Shown piece by piece: positions 1 to 8,588 of a stretch of 64,000 bases of DNA. The translations under genes were made by a program, and so were the position numbers. How positions within the stretch are numbered: the stretch's first letter is position 1; every line of letters begins with the position of its first letter. The notes under the pieces were generated by a model. It did not search any database and had not been told where the DNA came from. It saw only the letters and a program-made list of their open reading frames with translations. This DNA is from Poriferisodalis sp965221945 (GTDB lineage Bacteria > Actinomycetota > Acidimicrobiia > Acidimicrobiales > Poriferisodalaceae), in assembly GCF_965221945.1 (NCBI RefSeq), contig NZ_OZ244925.1, positions 310,001-374,000 of the forward strand, read 5' to 3'.

Positions 1-390
1 GCCCAAGTTCTCATCGTCGGCAATGAGGCGCTCAACAGCGGCGTTCACTCCATCGATGGGTTCGAAGTGTCGATGAGTCGACAACTCCACGGCCTTGTGC
101 AGGACTGTGCCGCGGGCCGTCGGCACCGACCATTCAAAGGGGATCTCGGTATCGGCGAGGTGTCGTGCTTCGCAGCCGAAGATGCCTGCGAGGTCTCGCT
201 TGGACACCCACAGGCCCCGGCTGTCGAGCTCGCGTGCCGTATCGACCACTTGAGCCAGCGCGTCTTCGGACTGTTGGCGCAACTCAATGGCGAAGTCGTT
301 GTGATAGACGGGCCGCTGCTGCGAAGGCATGCGGATTGCATCGAGCGTCGCCTGCTGGGCTGGAAGCAGTCCTGTTGCAGTGCCGGCCAT
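1..390 (-). CDS. PD-(D/E)XK (RecB-like) nuclease family protein, N-terminal fragment
   Basis: The frame is open from an ATG at 390 to the left edge, giving 130 residues; the C-terminal part lies outside the window. Visible are a segment around residues 62-80 (VSKRDLAGIFGCEARHLAD) and a G-T-V-x-H-x(3)-E pattern (G94, T95, H98, E102). Both resemble the N-terminal part of actinobacterial RecB-like PD-(D/E)XK proteins. The catalytic D/E-x-K residues would lie beyond the edge, so nuclease activity is inferred from family resemblance only. An in-frame stop at 433-435 leaves ATG 390 as the only good start. Several frames on the opposite strand are open here, but none has protein-like composition. 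Confidence 0.55.
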   Translation of the reverse strand, partial: MAGTATGLLPAQQATLDAIRMPSQQRPVYHNDFAIELRQQSEDALAQVVDTARELDSRGLWVSKRDLAGIFGCEARHLADTEIPFEWSVPTARGTVLHKAVELSTHRHFEPIDGVNAAVERLIADDENLG

Positions 391-546
391 CGCTGCCCAT
401 TGTGGTCGCCTCCGCGCAGGCCTCGGTGATTGTCAACGCGTGGGGAAGCAAGTGGGTGGCTGTTCGGATAGTTGATGAGTCAGACCCAGGCCCGAACCAC
501 AGACCCGAACAGCATGACCGTCACACCCCCCTGTGATGCTGAGCAC

Positions 547-1089
547 ATGCCAGCAACACCCCGTACCCACCCTCCCGCACCGCTTCGACTGGTCGATGCA
601 TCGCCGGTCCGCAGCCGGCCACACCGTGGGGGAGCCACACCATCCCACAATCAGCGGGGCGTCGAGCGCCCCAGCCTCGACGCATCTGGCCGGTTCGTCC
701 TGACAGTGCGAGCGCTCGCCGCGGCGGCACGTGCGCTGGACTTGAACGTCCCGAGCTTTCAAAGCCCGCCGCGCTCCGACCAGCTTGATCGCTCGATCCA
801 GCGCAGGCCTCCCGACGATTGTGTAGTAGCGGTGCGTGTGCGTGGCCGTCCATTCGGAGCGGTCGTCGCCGACGCCATCGAGGGGATCGTGGTCTGCAAC
901 GAGCTGGCCTCCGAAACGGCGGGCGCAGCCCGAGATGAGCTGTGGCGTGCGGCCGAGGGCACCGACGGAGTGGTCGACGGTGTCGGCATGTCCTCGGCAG
1001 CTACGGCACCAGCCGCTGCGCAAGCGCCGGCCATTCGCCAGCCCTCAGAAGTGTCTGACCCGCCGCACCCGTGGGACGAGGCCGCCTGA
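547..1089 (+). CDS. conserved actinobacterial hypothetical protein
   Basis: A 180-residue protein of unknown function. The N-terminal ~45 residues are Pro/Arg-rich and look disordered. A more ordered core follows at about residues 48-130, with a helical LTVRALAAAARALDL segment, then a PSFQSPPR stretch and a V-A-V-R-V-R-G-R-P-F strand leading into AIEGIVVCNEL. The core resembles short uncharacterised actinobacterial proteins. The frame stays open upstream to an ATG at 475, but the extra 24 residues are low complexity, so ATG 547 is preferred without strong support. It is convergent with nothing nearby and precedes the tRNA gene by about 190 bp. Confidence 0.5.
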   Translation: MPATPRTHPPAPLRLVDASPVRSRPHRGGATPSHNQRGVERPSLDASGRFVLTVRALAAAARALDLNVPSFQSPPRSDQLDRSIQRRPPDDCVVAVRVRGRPFGAVVADAIEGIVVCNELASETAGAARDELWRAAEGTDGVVDGVGMSSAATAPAAAQAPAIRQPSEVSDPPHPWDEAA

Positions 1090-1278
1090 TCATCGGAGCA
1101 CGTGAGGCGCCCGGAACAACACACGGGTAGGGCGACAGTCCGATCCGGCGGATCGCACGGTGTCGGACACGTCCGCGGGGCCTTGGGTGCGACACGCGGG
1201 CTGTTCAGCGGTCGAGGTGTCGTGATGGCCGCGGAGCGAGCATGATTGCGTCTGCGGCGGCACTCGCCGTGCTGGCTG

Positions 1279-1367
1279 GCCCGGGTGGCGGAACTGGCAG
1301 ACGCAGAGGGCTTAAACCCCTCGGCTCCTTCGGGAGCGTGCGGGTTCGAATCCCGCCCCGGGCACCA
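1279..1367 (+). tRNA. tRNA-Leu (anticodon UAA)
   Basis: The acceptor arms GCCCGGG (1279-1285) and CCCGGGC (1357-1363) pair perfectly. They are followed by discriminator A and an encoded CCA (1365-1367). The anticodon stem GAGGG/CCCTC (1306-1310/1318-1322) encloses the loop CTTAAAC, with anticodon TAA at 1313-1315. A long variable arm and the GTTCGAATC T-loop (1344-1352) fit a class II leucine tRNA. No integrase or duplicated 3' end is present, so it is not visibly used as an attachment site. Confidence 0.97.
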
Positions 1368-1387
1368 ACCCGCTGCCTACCCAGCGG

Positions 1388-2437
1388 TCACGTCTGGGCG
1401 GCGGCGCGCAGCGACGCAACGGTCTCGGTGCCGGGCCCTAGCCGGCGGGCGGCAGTGTCGTGGCACAACTCATTCAACGCCCGGTTGAGAGGCGTGTCGA
1501 TGCCGAACTTCTCCCCGAGTTCGCAGATGCGACCGTTGAAGTGCTCCACCTCGACAGTGGGACGCCGGAAGTGCAGGTCCTGCCAGGTGGATGGGTAGCT
1601 GTGCATCACCGGGTCCGAATCACCCCGGGGCTCGCGCTGGCCCGGTTTCCGCATGCGCTCGATCCACGAGCGCAAGTCCTGACCGTCGTCCATGACCGGC
1701 GAGATCCCGACTGCGTCCAGCACGTCGGCTGCTTCTTCCTGAAGGTCGGCCATGAAGAAACGGGTCTCCTCGTCGCAGAACCACTCCTGTACCGGCAAGT
1801 CGATCAGCGCCGAGAACGCGTTCGTGAGGTTCAGCACCAGCTTTCCCCACTTGGCATCGGCCACGTGATCGTCGACTGAAGCGCGCATGTCGGCGGCAAC
1901 AAGGTCGTCCGCCACTGCAGCGCACAGCTCGTCGGAGCCGGTGGGCCAGCAGCCGATCTGTGCCCGGCGTGCACCGGTGTGGGTGACCACCCCTGGCTCG
2001 TCGATGCGCGCGCCGATCCGAACCATCACGCCATAGGCGCGAAAGCCCCGTTCGATCAGCCACTCCTCGTTGCTGACGCTGTTTTGGAAGCAGAATAGCG
2101 GCACGCCCTCGTACAGCTCGCGGTGTTCTTCGACCGCCTCGAACGTGTGTTGGGTCTTCATGGCCAGCAGCACCACAGTGCGCTCATCAAGATCGAGTTC
2201 GTGTGCGGTGCGCACGGCCGGCAGCCTGAAATGGCCCTCGGTGTAACCCGAGATCCGCAGCCCGTCGCGCTGCAGAGCTTCCAGATGCTCCCCGCGAGCG
2301 ACCAAGGCCACCCGGCGCCCCGCTTGGGTCAGCCGAGCTCCGAGCACGCAGCCGATGGCCCCGGCTCCGTGAACGATGTAGTTCAGCTCGGAATCGTCCT
2401 CGGCCGAATCGAGATCTGGGACACGTTCCGTCACCAC
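1388..2437 (-). CDS. ketopantoate reductase family (PanE/ApbA-like) oxidoreductase
   Basis: A 349-residue protein that likely reduces a 2-oxoacid with NADPH, as 2-dehydropantoate 2-reductase does. Residues 20-29 (YIVHGAGAIG) form the N-terminal Rossmann GxGxxG loop. The conserved lysine/asparagine helix of the family is visible near residue 200 as WGKLVLNLTNAF. The length is 30-50 residues above typical PanE, so the substrate may differ from ketopantoate, and no pan genes are adjacent. The frame begins with two consecutive GTG codons at 2437 and 2434 and no ATG is available. It is divergent from the P450 gene, and its 3' end lies 20 bp from the tRNA gene. Confidence 0.8.
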   Translation of the reverse strand: MVTERVPDLDSAEDDSELNYIVHGAGAIGCVLGARLTQAGRRVALVARGEHLEALQRDGLRISGYTEGHFRLPAVRTAHELDLDERTVVLLAMKTQHTFEAVEEHRELYEGVPLFCFQNSVSNEEWLIERGFRAYGVMVRIGARIDEPGVVTHTGARRAQIGCWPTGSDELCAAVADDLVAADMRASVDDHVADAKWGKLVLNLTNAFSALIDLPVQEWFCDEETRFFMADLQEEAADVLDAVGISPVMDDGQDLRSWIERMRKPGQREPRGDSDPVMHSYPSTWQDLHFRRPTVEVEHFNGRICELGEKFGIDTPLNRALNELCHDTAARRLGPGTETVASLRAAAQT

Positions 2438-2526
2438 GGCGGTACATCGTGCCAGATGGCCCCGCGTGCGGCCCGCACGGCCGCGTGCCTGAGTGTGGGC
2501 CGTGCTTGCCGTTCGCGGCGCGGCGC

Positions 2527-2532
2527 TACCGT
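2527..2532 (+). promoter_or_regulatory. -10-like hexamer for P450
   Basis: TACCGT lies 6 nt before the ATG at 2539. This placement favours a leaderless transcript and the choice of ATG 2539 over earlier in-frame codons. Confidence 0.5.
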
Positions 2533-2538
2533 GCTGCT

Positions 2539-3810
2539 ATGCGCGAGTGGAACACGGACCTGCCCAACCTGATGGAGGCGTGGTTCTGGACCCAGCCCGC
2601 CGATGTGATCGACGCGGTGATCGCCCGGCACCATGCCGAGGCTCCGTTGGACTGGTTCGAGGAGCCTGACTACGACGACGAAGTTGTCAAACCGGGCCCC
2701 GGCTACTGGTGCGTCACCCGGCATGCCGACGTAGCCGCCGTCTCCCGCAACACCGAGGTCTTCAGCTCTGCTGCCGGCATCACCCTGCTGGATGCGCCGC
2801 CGGAGTTCACCGAATTCTTCAGTTCGATGATCGCTATGGACGACCCGCGCCATGCCCGGCTGCGGCGCCTCGTCGCCAAGGGATTCACGCCGAGGATGCT
2901 GGCCGATCTCGATGGCAGCGTTCAGGCGGCAGCGGCGGACATCGTGGACTCCGTGTGCGAGCAGGGAAGCTGCGATTTTGTGACCGATGTGGCCGCAGCG
3001 CTCCCGCTCAAGATCGTGTGCGACCTCATGGGCATTCCGGGGTCGGAGTACCAGGGCGTGTTCGAGGCGACGAACGTCATCTTGGGCATCTCGGATCCCG
3101 AGTACCAACCCGAAGATGTCGATTTCCTCACGGCATTGCTCACCGCCGGCGGCCAACTGGCCGAGTTGATGAAGGAAGTCGCCCAGGCAAAGCGCGGCGG
3201 CGACGGCACCGATCTCACGAGCGTGCTCGTCAACGCCGAGCTCCCCGACGATCAGCTGAACGACGCCGACTTGGCCAGCTTCTTCGTGCTGCTGGTCGTG
3301 GCCGGCAACGAAACCACCCGCAACGCCATCTCGTGGGGGCTCAAGTACCTCACCGACCATCCCGACCAGCGGGCCATCTGGGCTGCGGACTTCGAGGGCG
3401 TTGTGCCCACTGCAATCGAGGAGATCGTGCGGCTGTCCAGCCCCGTGGGCTACATGCGCCGGACCGTCACCCGCGACTACGTCTTCGAGGGCCGCGAGAT
3501 GTGCGAGGGCGACAAGGTCGCAATGCTCTACGTCGCCGCCAACCGCGACCAAGCGGCCTTCGATGACCCCTTCAAGTTCGACGTTCTGCGAGATCCGAAC
3601 CCGCAGTACGGATTCGGCGGTCCCGGCCCCCACTACTGCCTCGGCGCGCATCTCGCACGGCGTGAGATGACGGTGATGTACCGCGAGCTGTTCGACCGGC
3701 TACCGGACATCGTCGCTGTCAGCGAGCCCGACGCCCTGCAAGCAGCGTTCATTCACGGCGTCAAGCACCTCGACGTCGAGTTCACGCCGACGGCTCCGCT
3801 GGCTGCCTGA
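2539..3810 (+). CDS. cytochrome P450
   Basis: A 423-residue soluble bacterial P450, of normal length. The I-helix oxygen-activation motif A-G-N-E-T-T starts near residue 254, the K-helix ExxR is E295-I-V-R298, and the haem loop FGFGGPGPHYCLG supplies the axial thiolate Cys367. Together these identify a functional monooxygenase needing ferredoxin and reductase partners, none of which are adjacent. The I-helix and haem-loop style resemble actinobacterial CYP families acting on sterols, lipids or terpenoids, but the substrate cannot be read from sequence. The frame remains open upstream to 2449, but the added 30 residues are arginine/cysteine-rich intergenic translation. The next gene, ino1, follows after 52 bp with its own promoter-like hexamer. 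Confidence 0.95.
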   Translation: MREWNTDLPNLMEAWFWTQPADVIDAVIARHHAEAPLDWFEEPDYDDEVVKPGPGYWCVTRHADVAAVSRNTEVFSSAAGITLLDAPPEFTEFFSSMIAMDDPRHARLRRLVAKGFTPRMLADLDGSVQAAAADIVDSVCEQGSCDFVTDVAAALPLKIVCDLMGIPGSEYQGVFEATNVILGISDPEYQPEDVDFLTALLTAGGQLAELMKEVAQAKRGGDGTDLTSVLVNAELPDDQLNDADLASFFVLLVVAGNETTRNAISWGLKYLTDHPDQRAIWAADFEGVVPTAIEEIVRLSSPVGYMRRTVTRDYVFEGREMCEGDKVAMLYVAANRDQAAFDDPFKFDVLRDPNPQYGFGGPGPHYCLGAHLARREMTVMYRELFDRLPDIVAVSEPDALQAAFIHGVKHLDVEFTPTAPLAA

Positions 3811-3849
3811 CTGGCTGCGCTCGACAGTCGCAGCAACACGCCTGTCCCA

Positions 3850-3855
3850 TAGGGT
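3850..3855 (+). promoter_or_regulatory. -10-like hexamer for ino1
   Basis: TAGGGT, 7 nt before the ATG at 3863; there is no Shine-Dalgarno in the spacer. Confidence 0.5.
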
Positions 3856-3862
3856 TCGCGGT

Positions 3863-5164
3863 ATGACGACACCCCAGATCGCACCTGCGACGGGCAAGCT
3901 CGGTGTGCTGACGCCCGGCATGGGCGCCGTTGCCACCACGTTCATCGCTGGCGTGCTGGCAATGCGGGCCGGGCTGGCAGCGCCGATCGGGTCGGTGACC
4001 CAGATGGCCCATATTCGCCTGGGAGGCCGGGGCGAGGGCCGCAACCCGTTGATTCGCGATTTTGTGCCGCTGGCCAGTCTCGACGACCTGGTCTTCGGCG
4101 GCTGGGACCCCATTACGCCGAACGCACTCGAGGGTGCTCGCGCTGCGGGGGTGCTCGAAGAGCGCGACCTCGGCGTGATCTCCCGCGAGCTCGAAGGCAT
4201 CGTGGCGATGGACGCCGTGTTCGATCCCCGCTGGGTCAGCCGCCTGGAAGGCACACGCACCAAGCCGCCGATGAGCAAGCTCGACGCGACGCAAGCCCTG
4301 ATGGACGACATTGAACGCTTCCGCGCCGAGAACGAGTGTGACCGGCTGGTGATGGTGTGGTGCGGGTCGACCGAGGCGTACCAGGAGCCCACCGAGGTGC
4401 ACGCCAGCGTGGAGGCGTTCGAAGCTGGGCTTGCAGCCGATGACGAGAACATCTCGCCGAGCCAGATGTACGCCTACGCAGCACTTATGAGCGGTGTGCC
4501 GTTTGCCAACGGCGCGCCGAACCTGGCGGTCGACATCCCGGTCATGACCGAGCTCGCGGAACGCCGCGGCGTCCCGATCGCCGGCAAGGATTTCAAGACC
4601 GGTCAGACACTCATGAAGACGCTGGTAGCGCCGGGGCTCAAGGCTCGAATGCTGGGCCTGCGCGGCTGGTACTCCACCAACATTCTGGGCAACCGCGACG
4701 GCGAGGTCCTCGACGATCCCGAGAACTTCAAGACGAAGGAAACCTCCAAGCTGGGCGTTCTCGACACGATCCTGCAGCCGGAGACCTACCCGGTTCTCTA
4801 CGGCGAGATCGACCACGTGGTGCGGATCAACTACTACCCGCCGCGTGGAGACAACAAAGAGGGCTGGGACAACATCGACATCTTCGGATGGCTCGGTTAC
4901 CCGATGCAGATCAAGATCGATTTCCTGTGCCGCGATTCGATCTTGGCGGCGCCCATCGTGCTCGACTTGGCGCTCTTCCTGGATCTCGCCCAGCGTGCCG
5001 GTCACGGCGGCGTGCAGGAGTGGTTGTCGTTCTACCTGAAGGCGCCGCAGTCCGCAGATCCCGCCGGTCCCGAGCATGACCTGTTCATCCAGCAGACGAA
5101 GCTCAAGAACACGCTGCGCGAATGGATGGGCGAGGAGCCGGTCACCCACTCCGAAGCTGGCTGA
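3863..5164 (+). CDS. ino1: myo-inositol-1-phosphate synthase
   Basis: A 433-residue NAD-dependent enzyme that isomerises glucose 6-phosphate to 1D-myo-inositol 3-phosphate, feeding phosphatidylinositol and, in many actinobacteria, mycothiol. The N-terminal VLTPGMGAVATTF is the nucleotide-binding loop. The family signature around residue 271 reads T-N-I-L-G-N-R-D-G. The tetramerisation/active-site segment YPPRGDNKEGWDNIDIFGW is intact, as is the conserved DSILAAPIVLDLALFLDLA helix near the C-terminus. Length and motifs match the longer, eukaryote-like bacterial form rather than the ~360-residue mycobacterial form. A presumed exported protein follows on the same strand. Confidence 0.95.
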   Translation: MTTPQIAPATGKLGVLTPGMGAVATTFIAGVLAMRAGLAAPIGSVTQMAHIRLGGRGEGRNPLIRDFVPLASLDDLVFGGWDPITPNALEGARAAGVLEERDLGVISRELEGIVAMDAVFDPRWVSRLEGTRTKPPMSKLDATQALMDDIERFRAENECDRLVMVWCGSTEAYQEPTEVHASVEAFEAGLAADDENISPSQMYAYAALMSGVPFANGAPNLAVDIPVMTELAERRGVPIAGKDFKTGQTLMKTLVAPGLKARMLGLRGWYSTNILGNRDGEVLDDPENFKTKETSKLGVLDTILQPETYPVLYGEIDHVVRINYYPPRGDNKEGWDNIDIFGWLGYPMQIKIDFLCRDSILAAPIVLDLALFLDLAQRAGHGGVQEWLSFYLKAPQSADPAGPEHDLFIQQTKLKNTLREWMGEEPVTHSEAG

Positions 5165-5310
5165 CAGCCGGCTGGTCACGCTCCGCCTCGGCGATCACTT
5201 CTGCCGAGCGCGCGTTCTTAGATCGCTCTCAGGTTGATCTCAGGGGCCTTTCACATTCGCCCGCCATCGTCAGGGTCGTCGCAGAACACCCTGAAAAAAG
5301 GACTGGCGGA

Positions 5311-5862
5311 ATGGCCGAATCCGGCGAGATCACCCTGCAGAGCGAGATGCCTCATCGCAAGCCCAAGCGAGGCCGGCTGCTGGCCGTTCTCCTCGCTGCC
5401 CTCTTGGCGGCGGTCGCCGCCATCTCGTTCAGCGTCGGCAGCGTAAGTGCGCAGACGGAGGACACCGACGGCGGCACGCACCGGGGCGGCAGGCACTGGC
5501 GATTCGGCACTGCCGAAGCGCTGACCGAAGTGCTTGGCATCGACGCTGAGACCTTGCGGACCAAGCTGAAGGAGGGGTCAACTCTGGCCGACATGGCGGC
5601 CGAGCAGGGCGTCGAAGTCTCCGACGTGGTCGACGCACTCGTCACGGCGGCCACCGAGCGGGCGGCAGAACATGACAGGGACATCGACGCCGACGAGCTG
5701 ACCGCCAAGATCACTGCAACGGTGAACGGCGAGCGGCCAGAGCGATCCGAAGACCCTGACGGTTGGCACCGTAACCGCGGCGGTTTCATGGGCAAGGGCC
5801 GCTGGGGCGGCCACACCCACTCCGAGGGCTCCGGCTCCACTGCTTCGACTACCGCTGCATAG
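5311..5862 (+). CDS. small exported helical protein of unknown function
   Basis: A 183-residue protein. A basic stretch (HRKPKRGR, residues 15-22) precedes a hydrophobic segment (23-44) ending SVSAQ, a plausible Sec signal peptide cleaved near residue 47. The mature part has one charged helical module at about 60-115 (TAEALTEVLGIDAETLRTKL, then GSTLADMAAEQGVEVSDVVDAL). This module pattern recurs in actinobacterial secreted proteins of unknown role. The C-terminus is Gly/His/Ser/Thr-rich and probably disordered. ATG 5311 was chosen because the signal peptide starts there; upstream frame extension is non-protein-like. A perfect GC-rich hairpin follows the stop codon. Confidence 0.7.
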   Translation: MAESGEITLQSEMPHRKPKRGRLLAVLLAALLAAVAAISFSVGSVSAQTEDTDGGTHRGGRHWRFGTAEALTEVLGIDAETLRTKLKEGSTLADMAAEQGVEVSDVVDALVTAATERAAEHDRDIDADELTAKITATVNGERPERSEDPDGWHRNRGGFMGKGRWGGHTHSEGSGSTASTTAA

Positions 5863-5877
5863 ACCCCCAGCAGCATC

Positions 5878-5914
5878 CGAAGCGGGCCGGTTCCCTCTCC
5901 GCCGGCCCGCTTCG
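5878..5914 (+). terminator. GC-rich hairpin terminator
   Basis: A perfect 13-bp inverted repeat (CGAAGCGGGCCGG at 5878-5890, its complement at 5902-5914) with an 11-nt loop, 15 bp after the exported-protein stop. There is no T-tract, as is common for actinobacterial hairpin terminators. Confidence 0.7.
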
Positions 5915-5933
5915 GCGCGCTTAGCTGACCCGA

Positions 5934-5939
5934 TACGTT
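5934..5939 (+). promoter_or_regulatory. -10-like hexamer for 2OG oxygenase
   Basis: TACGTT, 7 nt before the ATG at 5947; it supports that ATG over the in-frame TTG at 5938. Confidence 0.45.
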
Positions 5940-5946
5940 GCATGCC

Positions 5947-6882
5947 ATGCCGGGCGGCGATACGGAGATTCCGGTCATCGACATTTCCGGCGACACCTCG
6001 CTCGCAGCCGCGAGCGAGCAGATCGACGCTGCCTGCAGCGGAATCGGTTTCTTTGCCATGACGGGGCACGGCGTCGAGCGCGCACTCCTCGACGGCGTAC
6101 TCATGGCCGCACGTCAGTTCTTCACACAGCCTCTTGCATCCAAGTGCGCGCTCGCAATCGAACTCTCCGGTCATCACCGGGGTTACGCGGGTGTGGAGGG
6201 CGAATTGCTCGAGCCAGGGCTGCGTGCCGACTTCAAGGAGACGTTGGACTTCGGCCCCGAACGCTCACTCGATGATCCCGATTGTTCGCCGCTCGAGGGA
6301 CCGAATCAGTGGCCGGACCTGCCCGGGTTTCGTATGACTGTCGAGGCCTACCAGGAGGCAGTACTCGATGCTGCGAAACGCCTGCTGCGCTTGATTGCCG
6401 AGGCCCTCGACCAACCGCCGTCCTTCTTTGATCAGCGCCTCGTGCGGCCCCTGGTCGGCACCCGTCTCATCAGGTACCCCGCTGTCGGCGAACCGCTTTT
6501 GGACCAGCTGGGTTGCGGTGCCCACAGCGACTACGGCTGCGTAACGCTCTTGCACACCGACGGAACGCCCGGACTGCAGCTGGCGGACGTCGACGGGCAG
6601 TGGCACGATGTCGTAGCACCGGCGGGCAGCTTCATCGTGAATCTGGGCGACATGCTGGCCCGCTGGACGAATGATCGGTATCGCGCCACGGTTCACCGGG
6701 TGCAGTCGCCGCGCGCCGCCGACCGATATTCGGTGCCGACGTTTGTCAACCCGTCCTTCGACACGGTCGTCGAGTGCCTGCCGAGCTGCCTCGGCGAAGG
6801 CGAGCAGCCGAAGTACCCGCCCGCGACGTCGGGCGTGTACCTCCAGTCGCGTTTCGACGAGACCTTCGCGTACCGCAAGTAG
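5947..6882 (+). CDS. isopenicillin-N-synthase-like 2-oxoglutarate/Fe(II) oxygenase
   Basis: A 311-residue enzyme of the IPNS/flavanone-hydroxylase-like non-haem iron family. The facial triad is complete: H193 and D195 in CGAHSDYGCVTLL, and H250 in RATVHRV. R260-x-S262 (DRYS) is the 2-oxoglutarate carboxylate-binding RxS pair. The N-terminal DIOX_N-type segment (PVIDISG, then GFFAMTGHGV) is present. The substrate is unknown; relatives in actinobacteria act on amino acids, pyrimidines or small peptides. It is monocistronic and convergent with the DyP gene, the 3' ends being 28 bp apart. Confidence 0.9.
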   Translation: MPGGDTEIPVIDISGDTSLAAASEQIDAACSGIGFFAMTGHGVERALLDGVLMAARQFFTQPLASKCALAIELSGHHRGYAGVEGELLEPGLRADFKETLDFGPERSLDDPDCSPLEGPNQWPDLPGFRMTVEAYQEAVLDAAKRLLRLIAEALDQPPSFFDQRLVRPLVGTRLIRYPAVGEPLLDQLGCGAHSDYGCVTLLHTDGTPGLQLADVDGQWHDVVAPAGSFIVNLGDMLARWTNDRYRATVHRVQSPRAADRYSVPTFVNPSFDTVVECLPSCLGEGEQPKYPPATSGVYLQSRFDETFAYRK

Positions 6883-6910
6883 CTCTCCACTGCGCAGCGG
6901 CCGCGGCGAC

Positions 6911-7861
6911 CTAGCCGCAGATTGCGTCGAGGGTCTGTTGGCTAGGGGCGAAATAGTACGAACCTGACACCGGTGTCGAAAAGTCAGTGAGCCCGTCACG
7001 TACCCCGTCAGCGGCATCGAGGCCGTACATGAGACGCATCCGTTCACGCAGCGGCGCCTGCGACGCCGAGAAACCGAGGAAGTACAGCCCGACCGTGCCG
7101 TCGTGGAATGCATACGGCGTCGAGCGGCGCCACATCTCGTCGCGCTCGGGGCTGCCGCTCAATCCATGGTTCCCATCGACACGCAGCTCGACATGGCGCA
7201 GATGACTCTGCGGCGCCTGAACCGCCAGCTTGTCAGTGCCCGGCCACTTGCGCCGGCCGATGATGTCCTCCTGCTCGCCGGTGGCAACTCGTTTCCACGC
7301 CCCGAGGTCGTGCACCCAGCGCTGTGCGATGACGTGGCTGCCGCCCGCTCCCGGCTCGCCGGCGGCAACCGTCGCCACGGCGACCCGCTCGGTATCGTCG
7401 GGGTTCCCGACGCCATCCACGAACCCGGTCATGTCGAGCGATTCGCCATAGACGAATGCTGGCGTCTCGCGTGCCACTGCAAAATGCGGCCGCAGTGAGA
7501 TCCGGGTGTCGTACTGGGCCTTCCACACGTCGTCCGTGCGTGATCCGTGGAACCACAGCAACAGTTCTTCCTGCGTGCCCACGGCGCGGCGACCCGAACC
7601 ATCGGCGGACTCGATCGTCTCGTAGGGCCCGAAGTCGTCGGGCACGTCATTGCTGAACTCGCCCAGCAGCGTTGGGCCGAAGCCCAGCAGCAATTCCAGG
7701 CTGGCCGAGGTACACGCTGCGCGCGCTTCGCCCAGCACAGCACCCAGCCAGCCCAGGTCGAATCCACTCCCACCCGCTGATGGGCGGCTCAGGTGCAGGT
7801 ACCACTGGCTGCGACCCAAGTCGGCGAAGATCGCCCGTTGGGAAGTCGAAGCGGTGCTCAT
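6911..7861 (-). CDS. DyP-type peroxidase
   Basis: A 316-residue haem peroxidase of the dye-decolourising family. The distal GxxDG motif is GFVDGVGNP with catalytic Asp149. The proximal haem ligand is His184 in the QRWVHDL segment. There is no signal peptide or Tat motif, so it is predicted to be cytoplasmic, closer to the YfeX-like type. No encapsulin gene or obvious cargo tail is present. Its ATG overlaps the stop of the upstream methyltransferase gene (ATGA at 7858-7861), implying translational coupling. The frame continues upstream, but that region belongs to the methyltransferase. Confidence 0.92.
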   Translation of the reverse strand: MSTASTSQRAIFADLGRSQWYLHLSRPSAGGSGFDLGWLGAVLGEARAACTSASLELLLGFGPTLLGEFSNDVPDDFGPYETIESADGSGRRAVGTQEELLLWFHGSRTDDVWKAQYDTRISLRPHFAVARETPAFVYGESLDMTGFVDGVGNPDDTERVAVATVAAGEPGAGGSHVIAQRWVHDLGAWKRVATGEQEDIIGRRKWPGTDKLAVQAPQSHLRHVELRVDGNHGLSGSPERDEMWRRSTPYAFHDGTVGLYFLGFSASQAPLRERMRLMYGLDAADGVRDGLTDFSTPVSGSYYFAPSQQTLDAICG

Positions 7862-8547
7862 CGGACCGTGAAGACGGCGATACGGGCCCACTGGTCGGGA
7901 TCCGCTTCGTCGGCGCCGCCATAGATGGGCCGCAGCTCGTAGCGCAGCTCGGTGATGTGCCCGTCTGCGCGGCACTGCTCGAGCCAGTCGCCGAATCCGA
8001 GCTCGTCGAAGTGAGCCGAGTTGATCCCCAGCGCGCAATGCGCACCAGGGCGTGCCACCCGCAGCAGCTCCGAGATCGAGTCGGGACCGAGATGTCCGTG
8101 AGTGAATGTGCCTGCGCTCACGATGCCGTCGTAGGACTCATCAGCGAGATCGATGCGGCCGGTGAGGTCGGCTTCGACGAGCTGCCGGTAGGTACGCCGA
8201 CTGTCGTGGGTCTTGGTGCCGGCCTTCGCCAGCATCTCCGTCGAAATATCGATGCCATCGACGACCGTCACGCCCAGCCTCGCCAGCTCGTCACCCACGA
8301 TGCCGGTGCCACAGCCTGCATCGAGTACCGGTCGGTCAAAGGCGGCCATGCCGGCGCAGAACACCTCGGCCACCTGCTGGTGGTACACGTAGCGGCTGTC
8401 GACGATGAACTCCGACTCGTATGTCGCCGCCCACGACGCGTACAGCTCGCGGTTGGCGTCCGGTCCCTCGACCGCATACGCCTCGTCGAGCCCGAGCCCG
8501 TCTGAGGACTTCGAGGCTGCCGATTGTGCTGCCGTTTGTCTCGTCAT
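7858..8547 (-). CDS. class I SAM-dependent methyltransferase
   Basis: A 229-residue protein. Motif I is VLDAGCGTGIVGDEL (about residues 74-88), followed by the acidic end of beta-2 (DGIDIS), ADLTG at motif II and SYDGIVSAGTFTHGHLG at motif III. The layout resembles Williams-Beuren-type small-molecule methyltransferases with an N-terminal helical cap (LYASWAATYESEF). The substrate is unknown. It is the first gene of a two-gene unit with the DyP peroxidase, overlapping by 4 nt. A copy of the dispersed hairpin repeat lies 42-145 bp upstream. Confidence 0.88.
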   Translation of the reverse strand: MTRQTAAQSAASKSSDGLGLDEAYAVEGPDANRELYASWAATYESEFIVDSRYVYHQQVAEVFCAGMAAFDRPVLDAGCGTGIVGDELARLGVTVVDGIDISTEMLAKAGTKTHDSRRTYRQLVEADLTGRIDLADESYDGIVSAGTFTHGHLGPDSISELLRVARPGAHCALGINSAHFDELGFGDWLEQCRADGHITELRYELRPIYGGADEADPDQWARIAVFTVR

Positions 8548-8556
8548 CGTCCCTCG

Positions 8557-8562
8557 ACGCTA
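8557..8562 (-). promoter_or_regulatory. -10-like hexamer for methyltransferase-DyP unit
   Basis: On the minus strand TAGCGT precedes the ATG at 8547 by 9 nt. The spacer contains GAGGGA, so a weak Shine-Dalgarno is also possible. Confidence 0.45.
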
Positions 8563-8588
8563 GTGATCACCTCCGGACGGCCCCCAAA

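Noticed and set aside
433..1023. 196-residue minus-strand frame opposite the hypothetical gene
   Set aside because: Cys/Arg/His-rich translation without ordered segments; the plus-strand frame has better protein-like composition.
1279..1367. tRNA-Leu as an integration site of a genomic island
   Set aside because: No integrase, no duplicated tRNA 3' end within the window, and the flanking genes are ordinary metabolic genes.
2539..5164. P450 plus Ino1 as a secondary-metabolite cluster
   Set aside because: Each has its own promoter-like hexamer, and no biosynthetic core enzyme, carrier protein or resistance gene is near.
6911..7861. Encapsulin cargo peroxidase system
   Set aside because: No encapsulin gene and no cargo-loading tail at the DyP C-terminus are visible.
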